Positions 1 to 7,406 of a DNA stretch of 64,000 bases are shown here, one piece after another. The notes beneath the pieces were generated by a model. It was not told the origin of the DNA. It did not search any database and saw only the letters and a program-made list of their open reading frames with translations. Position 1 is the first letter of the stretch; each line of letters opens with the position of its first letter. This stretch comes from Paenibacillus lemnae (GTDB taxonomy: Bacteria; Bacillota; Bacilli; Paenibacillales; Paenibacillaceae), in NCBI RefSeq assembly GCF_012933385.1, contig NZ_JABBPN010000005.1, positions 177,498 through 241,497 of the forward strand. The letters run 5' to 3'. The position numbers and the translations under genes are program-made.

Positions 1-53
1 ATATGCTCCGAGTAATAAACTGTTTTCATCCCGTAAAAAGAGGAGATGAGAAT

Positions 54-149
54 ATGGGCGGAGCTGCTTATGGAGTAGGTTATGGTTCTGTGGGTGCAAT
101 CCTGGTGCTGTTTATTTTGCTGGTTATCATCACTAGCGCGTTCGTTTAA
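54..149 (+). CDS. YjcZ-family small sporulation protein
   Basis: A 31-residue protein begins at ATG 54 after a good AGAGGAG ribosome site (about 39-46). The N-terminal third is Gly/Ala/Tyr rich (MGGAAYGVGYG) and the rest is one hydrophobic helix (AILVLFILLVIITSAFV). This glycine/tyrosine start followed by a single membrane segment is typical of the YjcZ/YwlD-like small sporulation proteins of bacilli, which are usually 25-50 residues long and associated with the spore. The gene is closed by a strong terminator. Family assignment rests on composition only, because the protein is too short for a motif; the exact role is unknown. Confidence 0.75.
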   Translation: MGGAAYGVGYGSVGAILVLFILLVIITSAFV

Positions 150-167
150 GTGTTATTTATAACACTA

Positions 168-208
168 AAAGTGAAAAGACCCTCTTGGAGGGTCTTTTCA
201 CTTTATAC
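168..208 (+). terminator. Rho-independent terminator after the YjcZ-like gene
   Basis: A 17-bp perfect stem (168-184 with 188-204) has a three-base loop, and the right arm includes a TTTT run and ends in TTT. The left arm is A-rich, so it could also act on the opposite strand. Confidence 0.85.
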
Positions 209-229
209 ATATTTTTCAAGAGATTAAAA

Positions 230-257
230 TTGAATAAATGGAACAATATGGTATCCT
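230..257 (+). promoter_or_regulatory. Possible sigma-A promoter for the small membrane protein
   Basis: TTGAAT (230-235), a 16-base spacer and TATCCT (252-257) lie about 60 bases ahead of the ribosome site at 303-310. The match is partial, so this is a tentative call. Confidence 0.35.
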
Positions 258-316
258 ATAGAAGGGGAATTATTTGATAATGCAGCATTCATAAACAAAC
301 ATGAGGGGGGATTACC

Positions 317-601
317 ATTAACAAACATAAACTGCTGATCTACCTGTTTATTTCAGGTTCGCAATTACTCATACTTATAACGGTTGCACTTGCTCAAAAC
401 TATTCTGCAAGCTTGAGTGAGAACTCAGAAGGAATATCGATCAGTAATCATATCGCAGATTTAATGATCGGTGATGATCAATGGTCTATTGAGAGGTTTA
501 GAACCTACTATGAGTCAGCTACGCTGCTCAGTGCTTTATTCATCGTGACAACTCTGATACTTGTCATAACGTACTATGTGAAAAATAAACTGCGTGAATA
601 A
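317..601 (+). CDS. Small two-helix membrane protein with apparent ATT start
   Basis: I do not recognise the family. The frame is open from just after a stop at 302 and no ATG, GTG or TTG occurs until TTG 413. A strong ribosome site (GAGGGGGG, 303-310) sits 6 bases before ATT 317, so I take ATT as the start, giving 94 residues. It reads M-N-K-H-K, then a hydrophobic helix (about residues 6-27, LLIYLFISGSQLLILITVAL), an outside loop of about 40 residues with DDQWSIERFRTYYES, and a second helix (about 68-87) ending in a basic tail (YVKNKLRE). A start at TTG 413 would lose the first helix and have no ribosome site. ATG 301 is in another frame and gives only six residues. The reading frame is fairly sure; the start is inferred. 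Confidence 0.55.
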   Translation: MNKHKLLIYLFISGSQLLILITVALAQNYSASLSENSEGISISNHIADLMIGDDQWSIERFRTYYESATLLSALFIVTTLILVITYYVKNKLRE

Positions 602-603
602 GT

Positions 604-680
604 AATATATGTGGTTTTCCACATATATTGGCTTCAACACCGCCTGCATGCCGAAATATATATGGTTTTCCACATATATT
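604..680. repeat. Paired hairpin repeat, copy 1
   Basis: Two palindromes about 51 bases apart share the form ATATATGTGG-TTTT-CCACATATAT. The first (604-629) is an 11-bp perfect stem with a TTTT loop; the second (655-680) has one A-C mismatch. Spacers after each hairpin are C-rich and vaguely alike. The same architecture with ATGTATGTGG arms recurs at 12697-12772. There is no T-run after either hairpin, so they are not ordinary terminators. Confidence 0.8.
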
Positions 681-739
681 CCCCTAAACCCCGCTCGCGT
701 GCCTACTCCCTATGCCGTTGGGCGATCCCGTGCAGATCA

Positions 740-1351
740 CTACCGTTCAACCAGATTAATATGATCCAGATCTATACTGCTGTTAAAAATAAACTCCAGT
801 TTGTATTCACCGCGGTTGTATGTGAGTTTAGACTGGGCCTTTTGGCCTGCATAAATGGTTTCTGATGAACTTGGAGCATACCAGTTTTGTTTCAGCATCT
901 TTTTTGTGATCCCGCCGATATTGGTTTGGCGTTCAACATTTGTCCCGAAATAGCGGATTTCACTAATGACATCATCTTTATTGTACGAAACGGCATAACC
1001 GGGATTGCCCATATGGGCGGTATAAAGATCAAACCTGTTTTCCCCTTCATCAGGCTTTGGAGGATTTCCGATTGTTTGATATACCTCCTGCCGCGTGCTT
1101 TTACCCACAGTCAGACCACTGACCGCACCTGGGAATTGACCTTTCAAGGCAGGTTTGTAAAAGCTGTTCAGCTTCTGTTGAGCCATACTGGCTGCAGATG
1201 CATCAGCCTGAGAATAATTGGTACCATTCGTTAGTGCAGCACCCTCAGCTTGATAAGCGGATGCCCCAAGGCTGATGCTGCTCAGACTAACAGCTCCTGC
1301 AGTCAAGGCAATTAACATTGATTTACTTATCGTGTTTATATTCATTTCCAT
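740..1351 (-). CDS. yjgB: YjgB-family secreted protein (DUF4309)
   Basis: A 203-residue protein starts at ATG 1351, preceded by AAGGAGAGG. It has a signal peptide (positive start, hydrophobic 10-25, cleavage likely after the ASA near residue 32). The mature part carries the DUF4309 pattern: a LKGQFPGAVSGLTVGKSTRQEVYQTIGNP-like block around residues 68-98 (G-x-T-x-x-x-V-x-x-x-x-G-x-P), then FDLYTAHMGNPGYAVSYNKDDVISEIRYFG, and a C-terminal LTYNRGEYKLEFIF. B. subtilis YjgB is of similar size; its function is unknown, although the fold resembles BLIP/SmpA-like repeats. It stands alone, converging on the small membrane gene. Confidence 0.75.
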   Translation of the reverse strand: MEMNINTISKSMLIALTAGAVSLSSISLGASAYQAEGAALTNGTNYSQADASAASMAQQKLNSFYKPALKGQFPGAVSGLTVGKSTRQEVYQTIGNPPKPDEGENRFDLYTAHMGNPGYAVSYNKDDVISEIRYFGTNVERQTNIGGITKKMLKQNWYAPSSSETIYAGQKAQSKLTYNRGEYKLEFIFNSSIDLDHINLVER

Positions 1352-1580
1352 CCTCTCCTTATCTAAGAGTGTATTACCACGTCTATGATGATCTAAACGA
1401 AAATAATTAAAATTAATATGTTAATAATAACATATATATACTTCCGCTGTGTTTTGTATTAAAATTATACAAAGATTATATATTTATTGTATAACCTTTG
1501 ATTCAAAAATCACATGCTTGTGTATATATAACTAGGACTTAAGTTACATATTGCCTTTAATTAGAGAGGATTGAATACAT

Positions 1581-2498
1581 ATGTTAAAACAGCAGCAGGA
1601 AACTTTGTTTGTGTCGGACCACATGATTGTACAGGCGTTAGAGAAAAATCTCGCGGTCATTCGTTTTGATCTGGATCGCCGTGTGACATATGTTAATGAC
1701 TTGTTTGCATCCAGCGTAAACTACCGCAAAGAAGATATGATCGGAATGCATCATAAGCAATTTTGTCATCATACTTTCAGCATGAGTGCTGAATATGAAG
1801 CGTTTTGGCAGCGATTAATATCGGGTAGAAGCTTTCAGGATAAAATTGAGCGTAAAAATGCGCTTGGCCAATCCGTTTGGCTGGAAGCAACCTATATGCC
1901 GATTATGGATGATGACGCACGAAATATTATCGGGATTCAAAAGATCGCAACCAACATAACAGAACGGCAAAACAATATATCCCTCGTGGTGAACGATCTG
2001 CAAAACATGGCTGAAGATTTAAATAACCAAGCCTCGGCAGGAATTCATCAGAGCGGAGAACTGATGAATCTGATTAATCAGGTCACTGAGGTGTCCGAGC
2101 AGAATTCAGCTGCGCTTGAAGGACTTCACCATCAGGCGGACGAGATTAAAGGCATCGTACAAACGATACGGGATATTGCAAGCCAGACGCAGCTGCTGGC
2201 GCTGAATGCAGCGATTGAAGCAGCCAGAGCAGGTGAGCATGGACGAGGCTTTGATGTGGTGGCTAAAGAAGTACGAAAGCTTTCGGTGCGCGTAGAGCAA
2301 TCGATCGGCGAGGTGCGTAATAATATCAACGGCATGACCAAGGAAGTATTAAGGATCTCCACCGGTACAAGCCAGGTTAAAGAAGATATTCAAGAAAGCC
2401 AGACTAAAATCAAAGTCATGTTTGATGATTTCTCAAGCCTGTCTTCATCCTCCAAGCTGTTAGAGGATCATGCACAGCGATTTCATGAAATTATTTAA
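1581..2498 (+). CDS. Soluble PAS-containing methyl-accepting chemotaxis protein
   Basis: This 305-residue protein has no membrane segment. Residues 18-130 form a PAS domain (IRFDLDRRVTYVN, then FCHHTF and VWLEATYMPIMDDDARNIIGIQKIATNIT). The remainder is the signalling half of an MCP, with the highly conserved hairpin tip around residues 190-225 (IRDIASQTQLLALNAAIEAARAGEHGRGFDVVAKEVRKL) that contacts CheA and CheW. It is shorter than membrane MCPs because HAMP and sensor regions are absent. Such aerotaxis-like soluble receptors (for example B. subtilis HemAT or YfmS) sense redox or small ligands in the cytoplasm. The ligand cannot be told from sequence. It is monocistronic, with an ATG start preceded by AGAGAGG and a terminator at the end. 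Confidence 0.9.
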   Translation: MLKQQQETLFVSDHMIVQALEKNLAVIRFDLDRRVTYVNDLFASSVNYRKEDMIGMHHKQFCHHTFSMSAEYEAFWQRLISGRSFQDKIERKNALGQSVWLEATYMPIMDDDARNIIGIQKIATNITERQNNISLVVNDLQNMAEDLNNQASAGIHQSGELMNLINQVTEVSEQNSAALEGLHHQADEIKGIVQTIRDIASQTQLLALNAAIEAARAGEHGRGFDVVAKEVRKLSVRVEQSIGEVRNNINGMTKEVLRISTGTSQVKEDIQESQTKIKVMFDDFSSLSSSSKLLEDHAQRFHEII

Positions 2499-2518
2499 AA
2501 ATCCAGGATAACAAGCAC

Positions 2519-2560
2519 AGCTTCACATGGGCCTAATGCTCAAGTGAGGCTTTTTTTATT
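2519..2560 (+). terminator. Terminator after the MCP gene
   Basis: AGCTTCAC (2519-2526) pairs with GTGAGGCT (2544-2551) with one G-T pair, followed by a seven-T run. Confidence 0.75.
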
Positions 2561-2679
2561 TTAACTCGATCACTGGGCAAAGAATTATTTGTGAGAATGA
2601 TCACTTACATTATTGATAAAAATCATTAAAATAAAGTTAAATAATCAGAAAACAATAAGACAAACACGGAGGGGTTTCC

Positions 2680-3975
2680 ATGAATTTTGATTTTCTTCAT
2701 CCGGCAGATCAGATCCTGTTGATGATGGAACGTATTTACAAGTACGGAATGACGACCACATCCGGCGGAAATTTATCCATTTTGGATGATAATGGAGATA
2801 TTTGGATTACCCCTGCAGGAATCGACAAAGGAGCACTTACCCGGCAGGATATTGTGTGTGTCAAACCTGATGGTGACGTTCATGGAATACACCGGCCCTC
2901 CAGTGAGTTTCCTTTTCATAAACTGGTCTATCAGACCCGGCCGGATCTCAAGGCCGTTGTGCATGCGCATCCTCCGGCTCTCGTGTCATTCAGTATGGTA
3001 AGAAAAGTACCGGAAATCAGACTGCTCCCCAATGAAGGCCGGATTTGCGGAACTATTGGAATGGCAAAGTACGCCCTGCCGGGCAGTGAACAGTTAGGGC
3101 AAAATATAGCGGATATATTAAAGCAGGGCGTTAACAGCGTCATGTTGGAGAATCATGGTGTCGTAGCGGGCGGAAGCAGCCTGTTTGAGGCATTTAAAGC
3201 ATTCGAAACGCTTGATTTTTGTGCAAGATTGGAGATAAAGGCCAGACAGATCGGATCTCCGGTACTTTTATCGGATCCCGATTATGAGATTGTTCAAGCC
3301 AATCAGGAGCAGCGTTATGATGTGTTTCAGGCAGGTGCTTATGGATCCAGGGAGAAGGAGATCCGGCGGGATATGTGTCTGTTCATACAGCGTTCATACG
3401 ATCAGCAGCTGTTTACGAGCACACAAGGAACATTCTCACACAAACTGGGAGAAGACAGCTTTGTTATTACTCCGTATAACAAGGATCGGAAATATCTCAG
3501 ACCCGAGGACTTGGTGCGGGTGGATGATGGTCAAGTCGAGTCAGGGTATCAACCGAGCCGCTCTCACCAGCTGCACCGGCTCATATACAAGAAACATCCT
3601 CATATTCAATCCATTATGATTGCACACCCGCCGAATATTATGGCATTTGCTGTGACGGATGCTGCATTTGATTCTCGAACCATTCCGGAGAGCTATATTC
3701 TGCTTCGGGAAATGCCCAAGCTTCCGTTTGGTGCCGTGTATCACGATATGGAACGCGTGGCGGAGGTATTTACCCCGGCAGCACCTATTGCCCTGGTGGC
3801 GAATAATTGCGTCATAGCTACAGGTGCGAGTCTGCTGCAGGCTTTTGATCGCCTTGAAGTTGCGGAGTATAGTGCGAATGCGATGATCGCTTCTGCGAGC
3901 CTGGGAAATATCGTTCATATCGACCATAATCAAATCAAAGAAATTGATCATGCCTTCAAGTTGGACCCGATTTAA
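2680..3975 (+). CDS. Tandem class II aldolase/adducin protein with a degenerate second half
   Basis: The 431-residue protein is two class II aldolase/adducin domains in a row; ordinary family members have one domain of about 215 residues. The first half (1-215) carries the zinc site seen in L-fuculose-phosphate aldolase: Glu76 in SSEFPFH, His95 and His97 in HAHPP, and His159 in ENHG, plus the TSGGNLS phosphate-binding loop (27-33). The second half (about 228-431) keeps the fold landmarks (TQGTFSHKLG, SRSHQLH, IAHPP, NNCVIATG) but lacks the Glu, the first His and the NHG His, so it is probably non-catalytic. The substrate is likely a sugar phosphate, but no neighbouring sugar kinase or isomerase identifies it. 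The start ATG 2680 follows GGAGGGG. No terminator was seen directly downstream. Confidence 0.85.
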   Translation: MNFDFLHPADQILLMMERIYKYGMTTTSGGNLSILDDNGDIWITPAGIDKGALTRQDIVCVKPDGDVHGIHRPSSEFPFHKLVYQTRPDLKAVVHAHPPALVSFSMVRKVPEIRLLPNEGRICGTIGMAKYALPGSEQLGQNIADILKQGVNSVMLENHGVVAGGSSLFEAFKAFETLDFCARLEIKARQIGSPVLLSDPDYEIVQANQEQRYDVFQAGAYGSREKEIRRDMCLFIQRSYDQQLFTSTQGTFSHKLGEDSFVITPYNKDRKYLRPEDLVRVDDGQVESGYQPSRSHQLHRLIYKKHPHIQSIMIAHPPNIMAFAVTDAAFDSRTIPESYILLREMPKLPFGAVYHDMERVAEVFTPAAPIALVANNCVIATGASLLQAFDRLEVAEYSANAMIASASLGNIVHIDHNQIKEIDHAFKLDPI

Positions 3976-4058
3976 TTTCGCTGTAGAATTGGGGCCGCAG
4001 CAGAACCAGTGGACATGGAGCAGGATATTAAGGCTGTGCCGGACCGCTAAATGCGGTC

Positions 4059-4087
4059 TTGACAGCCTGATCGATGAGTGTCATAAT
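4059..4087 (+). promoter_or_regulatory. Sigma-A promoter of the sugar importer operon
   Basis: TTGACA (4059-4064), a 17-base spacer and CATAAT (4082-4087) form a near-consensus promoter. Transcription would begin near 4094. A small hairpin (GACCGC-TAAAT-GCGGTC, 4042-4058) lies just upstream. The transcribed leader of about 150 bases contains an imperfect stem near 4150-4192 whose role is unclear. Confidence 0.75.
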
Positions 4088-4093
4088 CACTTT

Positions 4094-4107
4094 TGAAAAC
4101 GCTTAAC
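4094..4107 (+). promoter_or_regulatory. cre-like operator at the transcription start
   Basis: TGAAAACGCTTAAC fits the first eleven positions of the catabolite response element TGWAARCGYTWNCW but not the last two. It overlaps the expected start of transcription, a position where CcpA binding represses. A different LacI-family operator is possible. Confidence 0.45.
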
Positions 4108-4247
4108 TTTATATGCTGCATTGGGTGGAGACCATGAGAATACCCATGCCCCAGCGTTTATTTCACTTTGTTTTGCTCAGGTGGAATAAGCATGGTGCAT
4201 GGTTTTTTTGTGTCTCCATTTTTTTGTGTCTTTAAAAAGAGAGGGGA

Positions 4248-5558
4248 ATGATGATGATGTTCAAAAAGAAGTGGCTCGGCACCGCACTGGCAGCGGTACT
4301 TGCGTTCGGTACCGTGACCGGATGCGGCGGCGGTGATGAAGCAGCGGAAATGCCGCAGGGAGATCCGAACGATACGACACCGGTAACGATCCAGTACTGG
4401 CATTCTCATGCTGAAACCCAAATGGGCGGTTTAAACTACATGATTGACGAATTTAAAAAAGCCTATCCGCACATTACCGTAGAGCCTGTATTCCAGGGCG
4501 GATATCCGGATCTGCAGAAAAAGCTCAGTGCGGCGGTAGCGGCGAATGATGTACCGGCTGTGACGAACGTAGAGGTTTCGGTAGTCGCGAACTTTGCGGA
4601 CGGCGGCTTGTTTCAGGACCTGACGCCGTATATCAAGCGGGATAAAGTTGATATGGAGGATTTCTCCAAAGGTATGCTGCAGGCCTATGCATATAACGAT
4701 AAGCAGTATGGCTTTCCGCTCATCGTCAGCACCAGTGTGATGGTGTATAACAAAACACTGCTGGATAAGCTTGGTGTACAACCACCCCAGACATGGGATG
4801 AAATCGAGGATTACAACAGTAAAGTGACAGAGAAAGAGGGGGGCAAGACCACACGCTATGCATTTTCCGTTCCCGGATGGGATACCTGGTATTATGATCC
4901 CTGGATTTCCAATGGCGGCGGTACCGTACTGACCGATGACGACACGGTTGGGTTTGATCAGCCGGAGAGCCTGCGTTGGGCTGAGAATTTTAAAAAGTGG
5001 ATCGATGACGGTTCCCTTATGATGGGATTCGGCAAGGGCGCATCAGACACGATGCGGCAAATGTTCCTGGATGAGAAGATTGGCATGGTGGAGCACTCTT
5101 CTGCAATTATTAAAATGTATGTAGAGAATGCGAAATTTGATGTCGGGGTATCTTTCCTGCCAGGAGACAAAGAGCGGAAATCGCATATCGGCGGAGCGGG
5201 CATCGTCATGATGTCAGGTGCTAAGGAAGAGCAGAAGGAAGCGGCGTGGAAGTTCATTCAGTTCATGACCTCTGCTGAGCATAATATCAAATGGGCGGAT
5301 GAAACCGGCTATCTGCCAACCCACAAGTCCGTCATCGATTCGGAAGAAGGCAAGCAGTATTTTGAAAAATGGCCGCAGTATAAAGCGGTATTCGATAATT
5401 TTGATAATGTCGGCCCGCGTCCACAGCATCCGGCATACCCGGAAATGAGCAGTGTTTACAAGGATATCGTCGGAGAGATGATTCTGAACGGAAAAGATCC
5501 GGTTCCGATGCTGAAGGAAAATACACAGAAAATGAATGATGTGCTGTCTGATTATTAA
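4248..5558 (+). CDS. Carbohydrate ABC importer, substrate-binding lipoprotein (CUT1 type)
   Basis: The 436-residue product has a lipoprotein signal (basic MFKKK start, hydrophobic stretch, lipobox VTGC with Cys26) and a family 1 solute-binding fold: YWHSHAET near 47, a FKKAYPHITVEPVFQGGYPDLQKKL block, YNKTLLDKLGVQPPQTWDE around 163-182, and the C-terminal AAWKFIQFMTS pattern. It delivers a sugar or glycerol-phosphate-like ligand to the two permeases encoded next. Start choice is blurred by four consecutive ATG codons (4248-4259); the ribosome site GAGAGGGG ends at 4246, so initiation from the third or fourth ATG is as likely. Association with a glycerophosphodiesterase suggests a UgpB-like ligand (glycerol 3-phosphate or glycerophosphodiesters), which is inference. 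Confidence 0.9.
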   Translation: MMMMFKKKWLGTALAAVLAFGTVTGCGGGDEAAEMPQGDPNDTTPVTIQYWHSHAETQMGGLNYMIDEFKKAYPHITVEPVFQGGYPDLQKKLSAAVAANDVPAVTNVEVSVVANFADGGLFQDLTPYIKRDKVDMEDFSKGMLQAYAYNDKQYGFPLIVSTSVMVYNKTLLDKLGVQPPQTWDEIEDYNSKVTEKEGGKTTRYAFSVPGWDTWYYDPWISNGGGTVLTDDDTVGFDQPESLRWAENFKKWIDDGSLMMGFGKGASDTMRQMFLDEKIGMVEHSSAIIKMYVENAKFDVGVSFLPGDKERKSHIGGAGIVMMSGAKEEQKEAAWKFIQFMTSAEHNIKWADETGYLPTHKSVIDSEEGKQYFEKWPQYKAVFDNFDNVGPRPQHPAYPEMSSVYKDIVGEMILNGKDPVPMLKENTQKMNDVLSDY

Positions 5559-5586
5559 TTCCATTACAGAAAAGTGAGGGAAAAGG

Positions 5587-6528
5587 ATGAAACAGGCCCC
5601 GGCCGCGCGCACCAAGCCCAAAGTTTCTATGGCTTCCAAGGCTTCAATCTCCCGCCGGCGGATAGAAAGTCTCAAGGACTTTTCTTTCGCGGCTCCGGCA
5701 CTGCTGATCCTTGGCGTCTTCATCTACTACCCGCTGTTGTTCTCGTTATATATCAGCTTTACGAACTGGAATATGACAAGGCCGATGAAGAAATTCATCG
5801 GCTTCGAGAACTACGATCGGCTGGTCAGTGATCCGCTGTTTTATAAAGTGCTCCGCATTACGTTTACGTACACCGCTTTGGACGTATTCCTGACCCTGGC
5901 CATCGGACTTGGCCTTGCGCTCTTGTTCAATGTATCCAAACGGTTTTACAACTTTATGCGTACCGGTATTTTCATGCCCTACTATATTTCCATGGTTATT
6001 GCCTCGATGGTGTTTCTATGGATATTCAACAATCAGTATGGGCTGCTTAACAAGTTTATCGGTGTATTTGGGATGGACCCGGTCAATTGGCTGCAAAATC
6101 CGAATACGGCCATCTGGACACTGCTGGCGGTTTCGATCTGGAAAGGTGTGGGCTTTACGATGCTGATCTTTCTGTCGGGTCTGCGCAGCATTCCACTGGA
6201 ATACTTTGAAGCTTCAAGTCTGGACGGTGCGAACAAGTTTTGGCAGTTCCTGCACATTACATTTCCACTGCTCTCGCCAACTACACTCTTTCTGCTGATC
6301 ACGAATTTTATTTCATCCATGCAGGTGTTTCAGTCCATTGACATTATGACAAATGGCGGACCGCTGGATTCGACGAAAGCGATCGTGTACTGGATTTACG
6401 AGATGGCATTCGTCAACTTCCGGACAGGCCGAGCCTCAGCGCTGGTCATAATTTTCTTCCTGATCATTATCGTGCTGACTGCTGTACAAATGATATTAAC
6501 CAAGAAAAAAGTTCATTATGAAGGGTAG
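5587..6528 (+). CDS. Sugar ABC transporter permease (MalF/UgpA type)
   Basis: The 313-residue membrane protein has about six helices, beginning FAAPALLILGVFIYYPLLFSLYISF (about 36-60), the classic start of MalF/UgpA permeases. The EAA loop that docks the ATPase is at about 205-225: EYFEASSLDGANKFWQFLHITFPLLSP. It pairs with the next permease to form the channel. It lies 28 bases after the binding protein gene, and its ATG follows GTGAGGGAAAAGG. No ATPase is encoded in the operon, so a shared MsmX-like ATPase is expected from elsewhere, as is usual for CUT1 systems of bacilli. Confidence 0.92.
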   Translation: MKQAPAARTKPKVSMASKASISRRRIESLKDFSFAAPALLILGVFIYYPLLFSLYISFTNWNMTRPMKKFIGFENYDRLVSDPLFYKVLRITFTYTALDVFLTLAIGLGLALLFNVSKRFYNFMRTGIFMPYYISMVIASMVFLWIFNNQYGLLNKFIGVFGMDPVNWLQNPNTAIWTLLAVSIWKGVGFTMLIFLSGLRSIPLEYFEASSLDGANKFWQFLHITFPLLSPTTLFLLITNFISSMQVFQSIDIMTNGGPLDSTKAIVYWIYEMAFVNFRTGRASALVIIFFLIIIVLTAVQMILTKKKVHYEG

Positions 6529-6537
6529 GGGACCGAA

Positions 6538-7368
6538 ATGTCCAGCAAGACATGGAAAACCATCCGGCTGATCGCGGCAATTCTGGTCACCCTGATTATG
6601 ATATTTCCGGTGTACTGGATGGTTATTACTTCATTCAAAACATCCAACGAGCTTCGCCTGGCGGTTCCGACCTTCTGGCCCGAAACGTTCATGTGGAGCA
6701 ATTACGCAGAAGCTTTCCAGGCTGCGCCTTTCGGGCGTTATGCCGTGAATACGGTGATCCAGACGGTCGGCATTCTGTTTCTGCAGATCAATCTCGCCAT
6801 TATGGCGGCATATGCGTTTGCCAAAGGCAGCTTCCCGGGCCGGGATAAGCTGTTCCTGCTTGTTCTTGCCGCACTGATTGTACCAGAGCAGGTTACCTTC
6901 GTGCCGGTATATGTCATGCTGTCCAATCTGAGATGGATTGACACCTTTTATGCGCTGATCGTGCCACATGCCGTCTCGGCCTATACGATCTTCTTACTGC
7001 GCCAGACCTTTAAATCGATTAGCAATGATGTGATTGAGGCAGGAAAGGTGGACGGTGCGAGCCGGTTTCAGACGTTGTATCGGATTTTAACACCGATGGC
7101 CTTCCCGACAATTGCTACGATGGCGATTCTGACATTTATCAGCAGCTGGAACTCTTACTTCTGGCCGCTGATCATGACCAATTCCAATGATATGCGTGTA
7201 TTGACCGTCGGAATTGCTATGATGAGGGATTCGGTTGCCGGGGACGAAGCGCTTAATTTCCATCTCATTATGGCAGCGAGTGTGATGATTATCCTTCCGA
7301 TCGTATTGATCTTCGTATTGGCACAGAAACATATCATTACAGCGATGTCGAACTCGACATTCAAGTGA
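6538..7368 (+). CDS. Sugar ABC transporter permease (MalG/UgpE type)
   Basis: The 276-residue protein has six predicted helices, beginning with a helix at about 8-30 (IRLIAAILVTLIMIFPVYWMVITSFK), followed by the TSNEL and MWSNYAEAF landmarks of MalG/UgpE permeases. The EAA motif is near 160-180 (VIEAGKVDGASRFQTLYRILTPMAFP). The ATG follows AGGGGACC and is only 9 bases past the stop of the partner permease, indicating tight translational coupling. Together the two permeases form the translocation pore for the ligand carried by the lipoprotein. Confidence 0.92.
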   Translation: MSSKTWKTIRLIAAILVTLIMIFPVYWMVITSFKTSNELRLAVPTFWPETFMWSNYAEAFQAAPFGRYAVNTVIQTVGILFLQINLAIMAAYAFAKGSFPGRDKLFLLVLAALIVPEQVTFVPVYVMLSNLRWIDTFYALIVPHAVSAYTIFLLRQTFKSISNDVIEAGKVDGASRFQTLYRILTPMAFPTIATMAILTFISSWNSYFWPLIMTNSNDMRVLTVGIAMMRDSVAGDEALNFHLIMAASVMIILPIVLIFVLAQKHIITAMSNSTFK

Positions 7369-7406
7369 GGTATGCAGCATAAGAACAGCATAAGGAGGTA
7401 GTCAGT

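Noticed and set aside
604..680. Paired hairpins considered as terminators
   Set aside because: There is no T-run after either stem, and the TTTT is in the loop.
4150..4192. Imperfect stem in the importer leader considered as a terminator
   Set aside because: The pairing GCGTTTATTTCAC/GTGGAATAAGC has mismatches and is not directly followed by a T-run; the T-run comes later, after more sequence.
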